55,060 nt of DNA from Haloterrigena salina JCM 13891. Its GTDB lineage: Archaea > Halobacteriota > Halobacteria > Halobacteriales > Natrialbaceae. The position numbers and the translations under genes were made by a program. Positions 24,164-32,547 of this stretch are shown one piece after another. How positions within the stretch are numbered: position 1 is the first letter of the stretch; each line of letters begins with the position of its first letter. The stretch covers positions 25,804-80,863 of the forward strand of contig NZ_AOIS01000030.1 of NCBI RefSeq assembly GCF_000337495.1, in the 5' to 3' direction. The notes under the pieces are model-generated. The model was not told the DNA's origin, did not search any database, and saw only the letters and a list, made by a program, of their open reading frames with translations.

Positions 24164-25411
24164 TTACTCGGCCTCCTCGAGGGCGAGCAGTCCGTCGTCG
24201 GTGAGGACATACAGCACGCCGTCGCCGACAATCGGCTGCGTGAAGTACGTCGCCTCCTCGTAGCGCCACCGTCGCTCGCCCGTCTCGGCGTCGATCGCGA
24301 CCAGTTCTGGGAACTGATACCCGAGGTAGACGATGCCGTCGGCGACGACCGGATCCGTGTCGGGAACGTACTCGGCGGTCCACTCCCGCTCGCCGCGCTC
24401 GAGGTCGATCGCGTGCAGCGACTCCTCGCCGTCGGTGACGAACACCGTTCCGTCGGCGACGGCGGCGCTGCCGTCGGTAGCGTTCCCGTCGTGGGTGTAC
24501 TCCCACAGAACGCTGCCGTCGGCCGGATCGAGCAACACGACGCCAGTCCGATAGGGAACGACGAGTCCCTCGTCCGTCGCCGTCGGCGGGTGGAACTCGT
24601 AGTAGGTCATCGGCGTCTCTTCCCCGGGATCCGGTTTGGCGCTCCAGTGAACGTCGCCCGTTTCGGCGTCGAAGGCGACGACGTCTCCGGGATAACTCGA
24701 GACGTAGACGACCCCGTCGCGGACCGCCGGCCGATTCGATCCGGTCGACCGTTCGTCGCCGACCGTTCGCTCCCACCGGACGCGACCGCTGCTCGCGTCC
24801 AGCGCGACGACGCGGTCGGTGTTCGGGACGATTCCGTACACCGTTTCGTCCGCGGTGACGGGCGACTGTTCCCGCGGCGACGAACTGGACCATCGCTGAC
24901 TCTCTTGACCGGGACTGTGCCATCGTTCGGTGCCGATCGACCGGCCGAGCACCTCGTATCCGCCGCCGGCGCTCAGGCCGTACAGTCCCTCTCGGCCGCA
25001 GACGGCGAGGGTGTCGCTTCGGTACGCTCGCGCCGGGGCTCGAGCCGGTGACGACCAGTACTGACCGTCCCGCGTGAATCGAATCTCGCCGGTGTCGCGT
25101 TCGAACGCGACGAGCGACTGCTGACCGACCGCGTACAGCGTCTCCCCGACAAGAATCGGCGCCGACAGTCCGTACATGTTCGACTCCGTGTCCTGCTGCC
25201 ACGCGACCTCGACGCCGTCTTCCGGTCCCGTCGCGCTCGGATTGTAGCCGGTTCCGCTGGGATCGTAGCGTGCCATCGGCCAGTCGGTCTCGCCGCTCGT
25301 CGAGGCGGACACGGTGTCGGCGGCGAACTCGACGTCGAGAACGCTCGTACCGCCGGCGATTCCGACGGCGCCGACTCCGACGCCGGCGAGCAGTCGTCGT
25401 CTGGAGGGCAT
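24164..25411 (-). CDS. Tat-exported PQQ-like beta-propeller protein
   Basis: 415 aa from ATG 25411; an ATG at 25426 is the alternative. The N-terminus has a twin-arginine signal (SRRRLLAGVGVGAVGIAGG). The mature part has PQQ-like propeller blades with the A-x-D-x-x-T-G-x-x-x-W pattern: VAFERDTGEIRF, VALDASSGRVRWERTVG, VAFDAETGDVHWS, LLDPADGSVLWEYTHDG, HAIDLERGEREWTAEY and VAIDAETGERRWRYEEA. It acts outside the cell membrane as a beta-propeller resembling BamB or quinoprotein dehydrogenases. Without clear quinone ligands an enzyme role is uncertain. It shares an operon with the interrupted membrane protein downstream. Confidence 0.85.
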   Translation of the reverse strand: MPSRRRLLAGVGVGAVGIAGGTSVLDVEFAADTVSASTSGETDWPMARYDPSGTGYNPSATGPEDGVEVAWQQDTESNMYGLSAPILVGETLYAVGQQSLVAFERDTGEIRFTRDGQYWSSPARAPARAYRSDTLAVCGREGLYGLSAGGGYEVLGRSIGTERWHSPGQESQRWSSSSPREQSPVTADETVYGIVPNTDRVVALDASSGRVRWERTVGDERSTGSNRPAVRDGVVYVSSYPGDVVAFDAETGDVHWSAKPDPGEETPMTYYEFHPPTATDEGLVVPYRTGVVLLDPADGSVLWEYTHDGNATDGSAAVADGTVFVTDGEESLHAIDLERGEREWTAEYVPDTDPVVADGIVYLGYQFPELVAIDAETGERRWRYEEATYFTQPIVGDGVLYVLTDDGLLALEEAE

Positions 25412-25601
25412 CAATCGACCCGTCACGCGGCGAACGTGTAAGTTCTTTCATCGGTTCTGACCGAATTCAACCTCGACTCGACGGATTCGGGGGCCGACGG
25501 ACACGGGTCGATTGCGGATCGTCTCGTCGGCCGGCAACGGTGGGGTGCTTCGAAATCCTTTTAGTCGCGACACGGGGATAGTAGGGTAACTGAGTGATAT
25601 C

Positions 25602-25925
25602 ATGGACGTCGACATCATCTCCGAAACGGAGAATCCCATGTTGCATCGAACCGACGTGACCTTCGAACTGTCCCACGAGGACGCGACGCCGGAGCGCCTG
25701 CAGGTCCGGGACAGTCTCGCGGCCAAACTGAACAAGGACGCCGACGAGGTCGTCGTCCGCAAACTCGACACGAAGTTCGGGATGCGAAAGACCGTCGGCG
25801 AGGCCAAGGTCTACGACACGGCCGACGACGCCCGCGACGTCGAGCAAGACCACATGCTCGAGCGAAACAAGATCGGCGCCGAAGAGGCCGAGGCCGAGGC
25901 GGACGCCGAAGCGGAGGAAGCATAA
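25602..25925 (+). CDS. rps24e: 30S ribosomal protein S24e
   Basis: 107 aa. It begins MDVDIISETENPMLHRTDVTFELSHEDATPERLQVRDSLAAKLN and contains the family signature KLDTKFGMRKTVGEAKVYDTADDA. It ends in an Ala/Glu-rich tail typical of halophiles. It is part of the small ribosomal subunit. Its TAA is followed immediately by the ATG of rps27ae, so the two are one transcript. A TATA-like AGGGTAACTGAG region lies upstream. Confidence 0.96.
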   Translation: MDVDIISETENPMLHRTDVTFELSHEDATPERLQVRDSLAAKLNKDADEVVVRKLDTKFGMRKTVGEAKVYDTADDARDVEQDHMLERNKIGAEEAEAEADAEAEEA

Positions 25926-26060
25926 ATGCCACGACACGAGCTCTACGACGACGACGGCAGCACCGAGCGCGAACAGTGCCCCCGCTGCGGGGACGCTTTC
26001 CTCGCCGACCACGGCGACCGCAAGCACTGCGGCAAGTGCAGTTACACCGAGTGGGAATAG
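25926..26060 (+). CDS. rps27ae: 30S ribosomal protein S27ae
   Basis: 44 aa, too short for many gene finders. The zinc ribbon C-x2-C...C-x2-C is complete: [21 protein letters not shown]. The sequence ends SYTEWE. Archaeal S27ae lacks the ubiquitin fused to it in eukaryotes. It follows rps24e without a gap, and the Kae1-Bud32 gene follows, a gene order conserved in many archaea. Confidence 0.95.
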   Translation: MPRHELYDDDGSTEREQCPRCGDAFLADHGDRKHCGKCSYTEWE

Positions 26061-26178
26061 CGAGGATCCGAGCGGAGCAAGGGACGCCGGACGTGCGAAC
26101 GGGCGCGACACGCCCGTAAGCGAGTAACGACCTTCTCTCCGCGTGACTCAATCGACCGAGTAGTTGCAGTATCAACCC

Positions 26179-27882
26179 GTGAGTTCTGACATCCGCATCC
26201 TTGGAATCGAAGGCACCGCGTGGGCAGCCAGCGCAGCGGTGTACGATTCCGCGACCGACGACGTCTTCATCGAGAGCGACGCCTACCAACCCGACAGCGG
26301 CGGGATCCACCCCCGCGAGGCCGCCGAACACATGCACGACGCGATCCCCCGCGTCGTCGAGACCGCCCTCGAGCACGCCCGCGAGACTTACGACGGGCCC
26401 GCCGGCGAGGCTCCGGTCGACGCAGTTGCTTTCTCTCGAGGGCCGGGGCTCGGCCCCTGCCTGCGGATCGTCGGCACGGCCGCCCGCGCGCTGAGTCAGG
26501 CGCTCGAGGTCCCGCTCGTCGGCGTCAACCACATGGTCGCCCACCTCGAGATCGGCCGCCACGCCTCGGGCTTCGACTCGCCGGTCTGTCTGAACGCCAG
26601 CGGCGCCAACGCCCACCTGCTGGCCTACCGCAACGGCCGCTACCGCGTGCTCGGCGAGACGATGGATACGGGCGTCGGCAACGCGATCGACAAGTTCACC
26701 CGCCACGTCGGCTGGTCTCACCCCGGCGGGCCGAAAGTCGAGGCGGCCGCCGAGGACGGCGAGTACGTCGACCTCCCCTACGTCGTCAAGGGGATGGACT
26801 TCTCCTTTTCGGGGATCATGAGCGCCGCCAAGCAGCGATACGACGACGACGTGCCGGTCGAGGACATCTGTTTCTCGCTGCAGGAGAACATTTTCGGAAT
26901 GCTGACCGAAGTGGCCGAACGCGCGCTCTCGCTGACCGGCAGCGACGAACTCGTGCTGGGCGGCGGCGTCGGACAGAACGCCCGCCTGCGGGAGATGCTC
27001 GCGGAGATGTGCGCCCAGCGCGGGGCCGAGTTCCACGCGCCCGAACCGCGATTCCTCCGGGACAACGCCGGCATGATCGCTGTGCTAGGGGCGAAGATGT
27101 ACGAGGCCGGCGATACCCTCGAAATCGAGGAGTCCCGCGTCGATCCGAACTATCGGCCTGATCAGGTCCCCGTCACGTGGCGCAGCGACGAACCGGAGCT
27201 CGCAGCCGGCCGCGGAGCGGACGGCGATGAGACGCAGGTTCGCGGTGCCGAGGCGCTCGTCGACCTCGAACCCGAGACCGGTCGTGTCACGAAGCATCGC
27301 GAGGCCAAGAGCTATCGCCATCCCGAACTCGACGAACGACTCCGCCGCGAGCGGACGACCCTCGAGGCCCGCCTGACGACCCTCGCTCGCCGCGAGGGGG
27401 TGCCGACGCCGGTGCTCTCGGACGTCGATCCGCGGGAGGCGCGCCTGGAACTCGAGTACGTCGGCGAGATGGATCTCCGCGACGGGCTGACCGCCGAGCG
27501 CGTTCGCGACGTCGGTCGACACCTCGCGCGGCTACACCGGGCCGGGTTCGTCCACGGCGATCCGACGACGCGGAACGTCCGCGTCGGGTCCGCGGAACCC
27601 GATGCCTCCGGAACCGAGCGGACGGCCGACGGCGGCGAGCAGACGGGCGATCGCACCTACCTCATCGATTTCGGCCTCGGCTACCACACCGATCACGTCG
27701 AGGACTACGCGATGGACATCCACGTCTTCGACCAGAGCCTCGTCGGCACCGCCGACGACCCCGACCCGCTCCGCGAGGCGCTTCGGGAGGGCTACCGCGA
27801 GGTCGGCGAGGAGCGGGTGCTCGAGCGCCTGCGGGACGTCGAGGGACGGGGCCGGTACGTCACCGACGACGCCTCGGAATAG
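26179..27882 (+). CDS. Kae1-Bud32 fusion: tRNA threonylcarbamoyladenosine synthase and kinase
   Basis: 567 aa, two domains. The N-terminal 330 residues are Kae1/TsaD: RILGIEGTAWAASAAVYD, the metal-binding NHMVAHLEIGRH (H-x3-H) and LNASGANAHLL. The C-terminal 200 residues are the Bud32 (PRPK) kinase: HGDPTTRNVRV and YLIDFGLGYHTDHVEDYAMDIHVF. Together with Pcc1 and Cgi121 they form KEOPS, which installs t6A37 on ANN-decoding tRNAs in the cytoplasm. The fusion is normal in haloarchaea and some methanogens. GTG at 26179 is chosen since the protein fold starts five residues later; a TTG at 26164 is possible. Confidence 0.95.
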   Translation: MSSDIRILGIEGTAWAASAAVYDSATDDVFIESDAYQPDSGGIHPREAAEHMHDAIPRVVETALEHARETYDGPAGEAPVDAVAFSRGPGLGPCLRIVGTAARALSQALEVPLVGVNHMVAHLEIGRHASGFDSPVCLNASGANAHLLAYRNGRYRVLGETMDTGVGNAIDKFTRHVGWSHPGGPKVEAAAEDGEYVDLPYVVKGMDFSFSGIMSAAKQRYDDDVPVEDICFSLQENIFGMLTEVAERALSLTGSDELVLGGGVGQNARLREMLAEMCAQRGAEFHAPEPRFLRDNAGMIAVLGAKMYEAGDTLEIEESRVDPNYRPDQVPVTWRSDEPELAAGRGADGDETQVRGAEALVDLEPETGRVTKHREAKSYRHPELDERLRRERTTLEARLTTLARREGVPTPVLSDVDPREARLELEYVGEMDLRDGLTAERVRDVGRHLARLHRAGFVHGDPTTRNVRVGSAEPDASGTERTADGGEQTGDRTYLIDFGLGYHTDHVEDYAMDIHVFDQSLVGTADDPDPLREALREGYREVGEERVLERLRDVEGRGRYVTDDASE

Positions 27883-27957
27883 GTCGCCTCGAGGGAGTCA
27901 CTCGATGATTTTCGGCTCGATGCGTCTCGGCTCGACGAGTCGACACTCGAGGACTCG

Positions 27958-28179
27958 TCACTTCGCAGCGCAGGAGTCCTCGGTCGTATCGACCCCGAGC
28001 AGGTAGTTTCCGCCGCAAAAGCCCATCCAGACGTTCTGGAGGAGTCCGAGTCCGGCGATGCCCGCTATCGCCGCGCGCTCGCGCTTGTCGTCCTGGTAGG
28101 CCGCCGCGGCCATCACGACCAACCAGATGCCGAGCACGCCGCGTACGATGCGATCGAGTCCACCGACGTTTCGCTGCAT
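27958..28179 (-). CDS. DUF2892 small membrane protein
   Basis: 73 aa. MQRNVGGLDRIVRGVLGIWLVVMAAAAY at the start is the DUF2892/YgaP-like membrane signature (N-x-G-x2-DR-x2-R). A second helix contains AIAGIAGLGLLQNVWMGFCGGNYLLG with a CGGNYLLG end. The family has two short helices and is found alone or fused to rhodanese domains in sulfur metabolism. Here it is alone, with function unknown. Confidence 0.82.
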   Translation of the reverse strand: MQRNVGGLDRIVRGVLGIWLVVMAAAAYQDDKRERAAIAGIAGLGLLQNVWMGFCGGNYLLGVDTTEDSCAAK

Positions 28180-28248
28180 ACGCGGTCCTACGGGCGGCCG
28201 AGTGGAAACCGTTCGGCCGAATATGTCGCCCGCATTTATTACGTCGCC

Positions 28249-28264
28249 TGTCGACTAGTCGACA
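28249..28264. promoter_or_regulatory. 16-bp perfect palindrome before the Bat-type regulator
   Basis: TGTCGACTAGTCGACA is its own reverse complement. It lies between a TATA-like CATTTATTACG (28233-28243) and the ATG at 28276, covering the expected transcription start. Such a place suits a repressor site, possibly for autoregulation by the downstream HTH protein. Confidence 0.55.
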
Positions 28265-28275
28265 GCAACCGATCG

Positions 28276-28932
28276 ATGAAACGCGTTCGCATCACGCTGG
28301 ACCCCGTCGGCGAGTACGCGCCGCCGCTGTACCGGCGGCTCGCGGGCGGGGCGCCGTCGCTCGATCGGGCCCACATCGTCAACTGGAACGTCGCGGCGCC
28401 GCCGACGGCGTTCCTGCTGTGGCTTCGCGGCGACTACCGCCGGTTCGAGCCCGAACTCGAGGCCAGCCGGAACGTCGACGAGTACGAACTCCTCCCGCTC
28501 GCGGACCGGGAGTGTCACTGCTTCCTCGAGGGAGCGGTCGCCGACGCCGCGCGACTCCTGTTCGAGAACTTCACGCGGGGGAGCCTGATCACCGTGCCGC
28601 CGATCGTCTGCAACGACGACGGGACCAACACGTTCTCGTTCATCGGGACGGACGCCGACATCCAGAACGCGATCGAGGGCGTCCCCGACGGCGTCGGCGT
28701 TACCGTCGAGGCGGTCGGCGGGGAGACCGTCGCCCCGAAGAGCGCCGTCGGACAGCTCTCCGAGCGCCAGCGCGAGGCTGTCGAGGCCGCCCTCGAGATC
28801 GGTTACTACGACGTTCCCCGCGAGGCGACGGCAGCCGATGTCGCCCGCGAACTCGACTGTGCGACCGCGACCGCCGCGGAACACCTCCAGAAAGCCGAAT
28901 CGAAGCTGATCGAGGCCTTGCTCGAGCGGTAG
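28276..28932 (+). CDS. Bat-type helix-turn-helix transcriptional regulator
   Basis: 218 aa. The C-terminal about 50 residues, LSERQREAVEAALEIGYYDVPREATAADVARELDCATATAAEHLQKAESKLIEALL, are the HTH-10 (Bat-type) DNA-binding domain. The N-terminal about 150 residues form a sensory domain without GAF or PAS motifs that I can name, with conserved His/Cys (RECHCFLEG). The family is large in haloarchaea, and includes Bat (bacterioopsin activator) and DmsR. The target is unknown; the palindrome in its own promoter suggests autoregulation. Confidence 0.88.
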   Translation: MKRVRITLDPVGEYAPPLYRRLAGGAPSLDRAHIVNWNVAAPPTAFLLWLRGDYRRFEPELEASRNVDEYELLPLADRECHCFLEGAVADAARLLFENFTRGSLITVPPIVCNDDGTNTFSFIGTDADIQNAIEGVPDGVGVTVEAVGGETVAPKSAVGQLSERQREAVEAALEIGYYDVPREATAADVARELDCATATAAEHLQKAESKLIEALLER

Positions 28933-29057
28933 GGCGGCGGCTCTCGTCCCCGCGGAACCGTGATAGGGCCGGCGCTCTCGAGGCCCCGCGGGTGTTCGAT
29001 TCCGCTGACGGAGAGGATCACCAAATACTCTTATCAGGCGAGGTCGTATCTTCTCGT

Positions 29058-29351
29058 ATGGCAGACAAACCGACTTCCGGAGAGATTCTCGGCGTACCGT
29101 ACAACTTCGATCGACCCAGCCTCGGACGGATGATCTCCTCGTACTGGCAGCCCGGCGAGGGAATGCTCGTCGAGAAGCCTTTCGGCGTCGGCTACACCCT
29201 GAACCTCGCCAACTGGCGGTCGTGGATCGTCGTCCTCGTCGCCGGCGCGCTCCTCTGGCAGCAAGAACAGAGCGAGTCCGGCGCCGACGAGGACCGCCGG
29301 GACGAACCCGTCGAGGTCATTGTCGACGACCAGGACGAGTCGGCCAACTGA
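29058..29351 (+). CDS. DUF5808 domain protein
   Basis: 97 aa. SGEILGVPYNFDRPSLGRMISSYWQPGEGMLVEKPFGVGYTLNLANWRSW is a short globular motif I associate with DUF5808, followed by a membrane helix (WIVVLVAGALLWQQE) and a very acidic tail. It is probably a membrane-anchored protein with the conserved part in the cytoplasm. Function unknown. An ACTCTTATCAGG region about 30 bp upstream could be the TATA element. Confidence 0.75.
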   Translation: MADKPTSGEILGVPYNFDRPSLGRMISSYWQPGEGMLVEKPFGVGYTLNLANWRSWIVVLVAGALLWQQEQSESGADEDRRDEPVEVIVDDQDESAN

Positions 29352-29461
29352 GCGCGCACTCGTTTCCGATTCCGTCGCCGTACGATCCCTAGCCGTCCAT
29401 CCCTTTTCGTCGGGACTCGGTTCCGATATCTTATTATTCGTATTAGTATATTGCGTACCAA

Positions 29462-29680
29462 ATGGAGCGGATGTTACTATCGATTACGATATTGACGATT
29501 ATCGCTCAATATCTCGGCTATTTTCTTCTCCGCATCGATATTCGACGAATAGAATACGCGGATTCGAGGATCAGACAGCTTCCGACGCTAACTGCGAGAC
29601 TTCCCCTCCTCGGTGTCGTGGTTCCGTTATGGTACTTGTACCATAGAAATCGCCTGAAACGGGAACCGAACGATCGCTGA
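29462..29680 (+). CDS. Small membrane protein
   Basis: 72 aa. One N-terminal helix (LLSITILTIIAQYLGYFLL) and a second hydrophobic stretch (PLLGVVVPLWYLYH) with a basic end. No family recognised. An AT-rich run with TATA-like ATTAGTATATTGCG lies about 10-25 bp upstream of the ATG. Codon use is AT-richer than the neighbours. It may be a recently acquired or fast-evolving gene. Confidence 0.5.
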   Translation: MERMLLSITILTIIAQYLGYFLLRIDIRRIEYADSRIRQLPTLTARLPLLGVVVPLWYLYHRNRLKREPNDR

Positions 29681-29934
29681 ATCAGAACCGCTGTGCTTCT
29701 GATTCTCCCGTCTGGCCCCACTCTGACGGAAATACGTTCTGGCTCTGCGTTACTGTCGTCGCCGATTCCGCGAACTCGCCCGTGCACACGAGGCTGTGAC
29801 GGGATGGTGCCGTCACCTCGGGTTTCGTGTCGATCCGTCTCCGCGAGGGGTCGTTAGACTCGAGTAGCTCTCCAAATCACGAGACGTCGACGGACCGAAC
29901 CGTTATACCGGACGGCGGCACAACGTGGGGCAGT

Positions 29935-30855
29935 ATGCAGGTCGAGAGCCCCGACTTCGTCGTCGCTCGAGACGGGAGCGGCGATTTCGAGTCCGTTCAG
30001 GCCGCGATCGACGCCGTTCCGGACTTCCGGGACGCGGAGACGACGATCCTCCTCGAGTCCGGGACCTACGAGGAGAAACTGGTGGTGCCGACCTCCAAGA
30101 CCAACGTGACCCTCGTCGGTGAGGACCCCGAGGAGACGATCCTCACGTACGACGACTACAACGGCAAGGAGAACCGCTTCGGCGAGGAGATGGGGACGAC
30201 CGAGTCCTCGAGTTGCTTCCTGTTCGGCGACGACTTCACGGCGCGGGACCTCACGTTTCAGAACACGGCGGGCGCCGTGGGACAGGCCGTGGCCGCCCGG
30301 GTCGACGGCGACCGCGCCGTCTTCGAGAACTGTCGGTTCCTCGGCCATCAGGACACCCTCTACACCCACGGCGAGGACAGCCGCCAGTACTACCGCGACT
30401 GCTACGTCGAGGGGCGAGTCGACTTCATCTTCGGCTGGTCGACGGCCGTCTTCGAGGACTGCGAGATCTTCTGTACCGGCGACGAGGGGTACGTCACCGC
30501 CGCCTCGACGACCGAGGACACCGACTACGGCTATCTCTTCCGAAACTGCGAGATCACGGGTGACGCGCCAGACGGCTCCTTCTACCTGGGGCGACCGTGG
30601 CGACCCTACGCCCAGACGGTGTTCGCTCATTGCCACCTCGGAGAGCAGATCCGGCCGGACGGATGGCACAACTGGCGGGACCCCGACAAGGAGGAGACCG
30701 CCTTCTACGCCGAGTACGAGAACGAGGGCCCCGGCTTTACGCCCGACGAGCGCGTCGACTGGGCCCGCCAGCTGACCGACGGGGAGGCCGCCGAGTACAC
30801 CAGAGAGACCGTCCTCGACGGCTGGGAGCCGCTCGAGCGCCTCGCGGACTCTTAA
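29935..30855 (+). CDS. Pectinesterase-family protein
   Basis: 306 aa from ATG 29935. The family motifs are in order: GDFESVQAAIDAVPD at the start, GAVGQAVAARVDGDRAVFENCRFLGHQDTLY (the QAVA and GHQDTLY motifs with the first catalytic Asp) and DFIFGWSTAVFEDCEI (second catalytic Asp). YLGRPWRPYAQTVFAHC follows with the substrate-binding R-x-W. All key residues of carbohydrate esterase family 8 are present. The enzyme demethylates pectin. No signal peptide is seen, so it is cytoplasmic or exported by another route. A TATA box (GTTATACC near 29900) supports the start. Confidence 0.88.
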   Translation: MQVESPDFVVARDGSGDFESVQAAIDAVPDFRDAETTILLESGTYEEKLVVPTSKTNVTLVGEDPEETILTYDDYNGKENRFGEEMGTTESSSCFLFGDDFTARDLTFQNTAGAVGQAVAARVDGDRAVFENCRFLGHQDTLYTHGEDSRQYYRDCYVEGRVDFIFGWSTAVFEDCEIFCTGDEGYVTAASTTEDTDYGYLFRNCEITGDAPDGSFYLGRPWRPYAQTVFAHCHLGEQIRPDGWHNWRDPDKEETAFYAEYENEGPGFTPDERVDWARQLTDGEAAEYTRETVLDGWEPLERLADS

Positions 30856-30935
30856 TCACCGACCGCGATCAGCGGTCGACCTCGCCCATGATACAGTCGG
30901 GGGCGTCGATCACCGCGACCGACGTTTCGCGGCGT

Positions 30936-31268
30936 CTAATCGGGCAAATACTCCGCGAGCGGCGGCGCGAACGCGTCGATCACGCGACACGGCTCGAGGG
31001 CGCGCACGCCGTGTTCCGTCCCGGGCGGGATGACGTAGGAGCCGCCGGCCTCGACCGTTCCGGAGTACGCGCCGCGGAGTTCGAGCGAGCCCTCGATGAC
31101 GAAACTCGCCTGGGTCGCCTCCTCGTGGCTGTGTGGCTCGCCCTCTTCGCCTTCCGACAGCGAGTAGTGGACCACCATCAGTTCGTCCGTGCAGGCGAGG
31201 ACGCGGCGCTCGCCGCCGCCCTCGAGGTCGTCGATCCGGGTCGGATCGTCCCAGTCAGTGATCTCCAT
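30936..31268 (-). CDS. Cupin domain protein
   Basis: 110 aa single cupin. HSHEEATQASFVIEGSLELRG and GGSYVIPPGTEHGVRALEPCRVIDAFAPP give the two cupin motifs, with metal ligands H-x-H-x(3)-E and the distal H (EHG). Small cupins act as isomerases, dioxygenases or metal-dependent sugar-binding proteins. The substrate here is unknown. Start at 31268 is preferred to the ATG at 31295 because the latter overlaps the TATA-like CCTTATGTT spaced properly for 31268. Confidence 0.8.
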   Translation of the reverse strand: MEITDWDDPTRIDDLEGGGERRVLACTDELMVVHYSLSEGEEGEPHSHEEATQASFVIEGSLELRGAYSGTVEAGGSYVIPPGTEHGVRALEPCRVIDAFAPPLAEYLPD

Positions 31269-31379
31269 ACGATCGAATTCGTGTCGTTCGAACATAAGGC
31301 TCCGCCGGGGTCCGGAACCGGCGCGCCGCGAAACTGCGCGATCGACGGCTATTTTCCGCCCGCGAACGCCGCATCGCGT

Positions 31380-31928
31380 ATGGCCTTTCGATTCGTCACC
31401 GGCAACGAGGGGAAGGTTCGCGAGGCGCGGGACTACCTCGCGGACCTCGAGCCAGTCGACCAGATCGACTACGACTACACCGAGGTCCAGAGCGACTCGC
31501 TCGCCGAGATCGCAGCCCACGGCGCCCGCGAGGCCTTCGAGGAACTGGGCAGCGACGAACCGGTGCTCGTCGACGACGCGGGGCTGTTCGTAGACGCGCT
31601 CGAGGGGTTCCCGGGACCGTACTCCGCGTACGTGGAGGACACCGTCGGCGTCGAACGCCTCTGGCGACTCGCGAGCGAGGAGGAGAACCGCCGGGCGCGG
31701 TTCAAGACGGTGCTCGCGTACGCGGATGAGGACGGTACCGAGACCTTCAAAGGAACGGTCGCGGGCACGCTCGTCGCCCCGCGCGGCGAGGGCGGCTTCG
31801 GCTACGATCCGATCTTCGAGTACAACGGGCAGACGATGGCAGAGATGAGCACCGAGGAGAAAAACGCCATCTCCCACCGCGGCCGCGCGCTGGCCGAGTT
31901 CGCGGAGTGGTACGCCGGACGCGACTGA
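31380..31928 (+). CDS. rdgB: Non-canonical purine NTP pyrophosphatase (XTP/dITP diphosphatase)
   Basis: 182 aa. FRFVTGNEGKVREARDYL is the HAM1/RdgB start motif (T-x-N-x-x-K). VLVDDAGLFVDALEGFPGPYSAYV carries the conserved D-D-A/S-G-L. GGFGYDPIFEYNG and AISHRGRAL are the other signatures. The enzyme hydrolyses ITP, dITP and XTP to monophosphates so that damaged bases do not enter nucleic acids. Length fits the family. ATG at 31380 is the family start. Confidence 0.95.
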   Translation: MAFRFVTGNEGKVREARDYLADLEPVDQIDYDYTEVQSDSLAEIAAHGAREAFEELGSDEPVLVDDAGLFVDALEGFPGPYSAYVEDTVGVERLWRLASEEENRRARFKTVLAYADEDGTETFKGTVAGTLVAPRGEGGFGYDPIFEYNGQTMAEMSTEEKNAISHRGRALAEFAEWYAGRD

Positions 31929-32082
31929 TGAGTCGATAGATCGAGTATTTCCGATTCATCTCTACCAATCCGAATACGTTCTGCAGATCTCCCGAAACCG
32001 ACGATTTCTCGACATTCAGCACTAGACCTTTATATTGGCCCGGAACGTGAGGTCTCGTAGGTGAGGGAGCGCTCGAGAAACC

Positions 32083-32094
32083 GCTCTCGAGAGC
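32083..32094. promoter_or_regulatory. Palindrome before the ArsR gene (candidate operator)
   Basis: GCTCTCGAGAGC is a perfect 12-bp palindrome. An imperfect partner, GCGCTCGAG, lies just to its left (32069-32077). Both lie between a TATA box (TTTATATTGG, 32031-32040) and the ATG at 32130. This is the position expected for an ArsR/SmtB repressor site that blocks elongation or initiation. Confidence 0.5.
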
Positions 32095-32129
32095 AAGGTC
32101 TCGCTCATCATAAATCGAGAAAATACAAT

Positions 32130-32519
32130 ATGAGTTCTGACAACGACGCGCTCGAGGCGGCCTGCCGGAGCCTCGAGGGCGTGTGCGACGACGTCGAGGG
32201 GACCGTCGACGCCCTGACGGAGCAGCGGCCGGCCGAGGACAGGGTCGCGACGCAGGCGGCGGTGTTCGGCGCGCTGGCGAACGAACACCGGGTGCGGATC
32301 CTCGAGGCGCTCCGGGACGGCGAGCGGTGCGCCTGCGAACTGCAGGTCGTCCTCGAGGCGCCCCAGTCGACGGTCGCGACCCACCTCCGGCGGCTCCGGG
32401 AGACGGGGCTGATCAAGGGCCGCAAGAAGGGGAAGTGGACCTACTACCGGATCGCCGACACGGCGGCGCTCGAGTTGCTCGATATCGGCGCCGCCGTCGA
32501 CGTTCCGGAGTCCGACTGA
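32130..32519 (+). CDS. arsR: ArsR family metal(loid)-sensing repressor
   Basis: 129 aa. The winged helix shows VFGALANEHRVRILEALRDGERCACELQVVLEAPQSTVATHLRRLRETGLIKGRKKGKWTYYRI. Its C-x-C pair (CACEL, helix 3) is the place that binds As(III)/Sb(III) in ArsR-type sensors. Acidic regions flank it. It lies 28 bp upstream of the arsenite methyltransferase gene, so they are co-transcribed, and it presumably represses both until a metalloid binds. ATG at 32130 is chosen over an in-frame start 69 bp upstream that would add an Arg-rich, unlikely leader. Confidence 0.9.
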   Translation: MSSDNDALEAACRSLEGVCDDVEGTVDALTEQRPAEDRVATQAAVFGALANEHRVRILEALRDGERCACELQVVLEAPQSTVATHLRRLRETGLIKGRKKGKWTYYRIADTAALELLDIGAAVDVPESD

Positions 32520-32547
32520 CTGCCGACCGATACGAACCGATACCACC

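Noticed and set aside
25615-27036. A 473-codon minus-strand open frame across the S24e and Kae1 genes
   Set aside because: It runs antisense to two well-identified genes and has the repetitive composition of a shadow frame.
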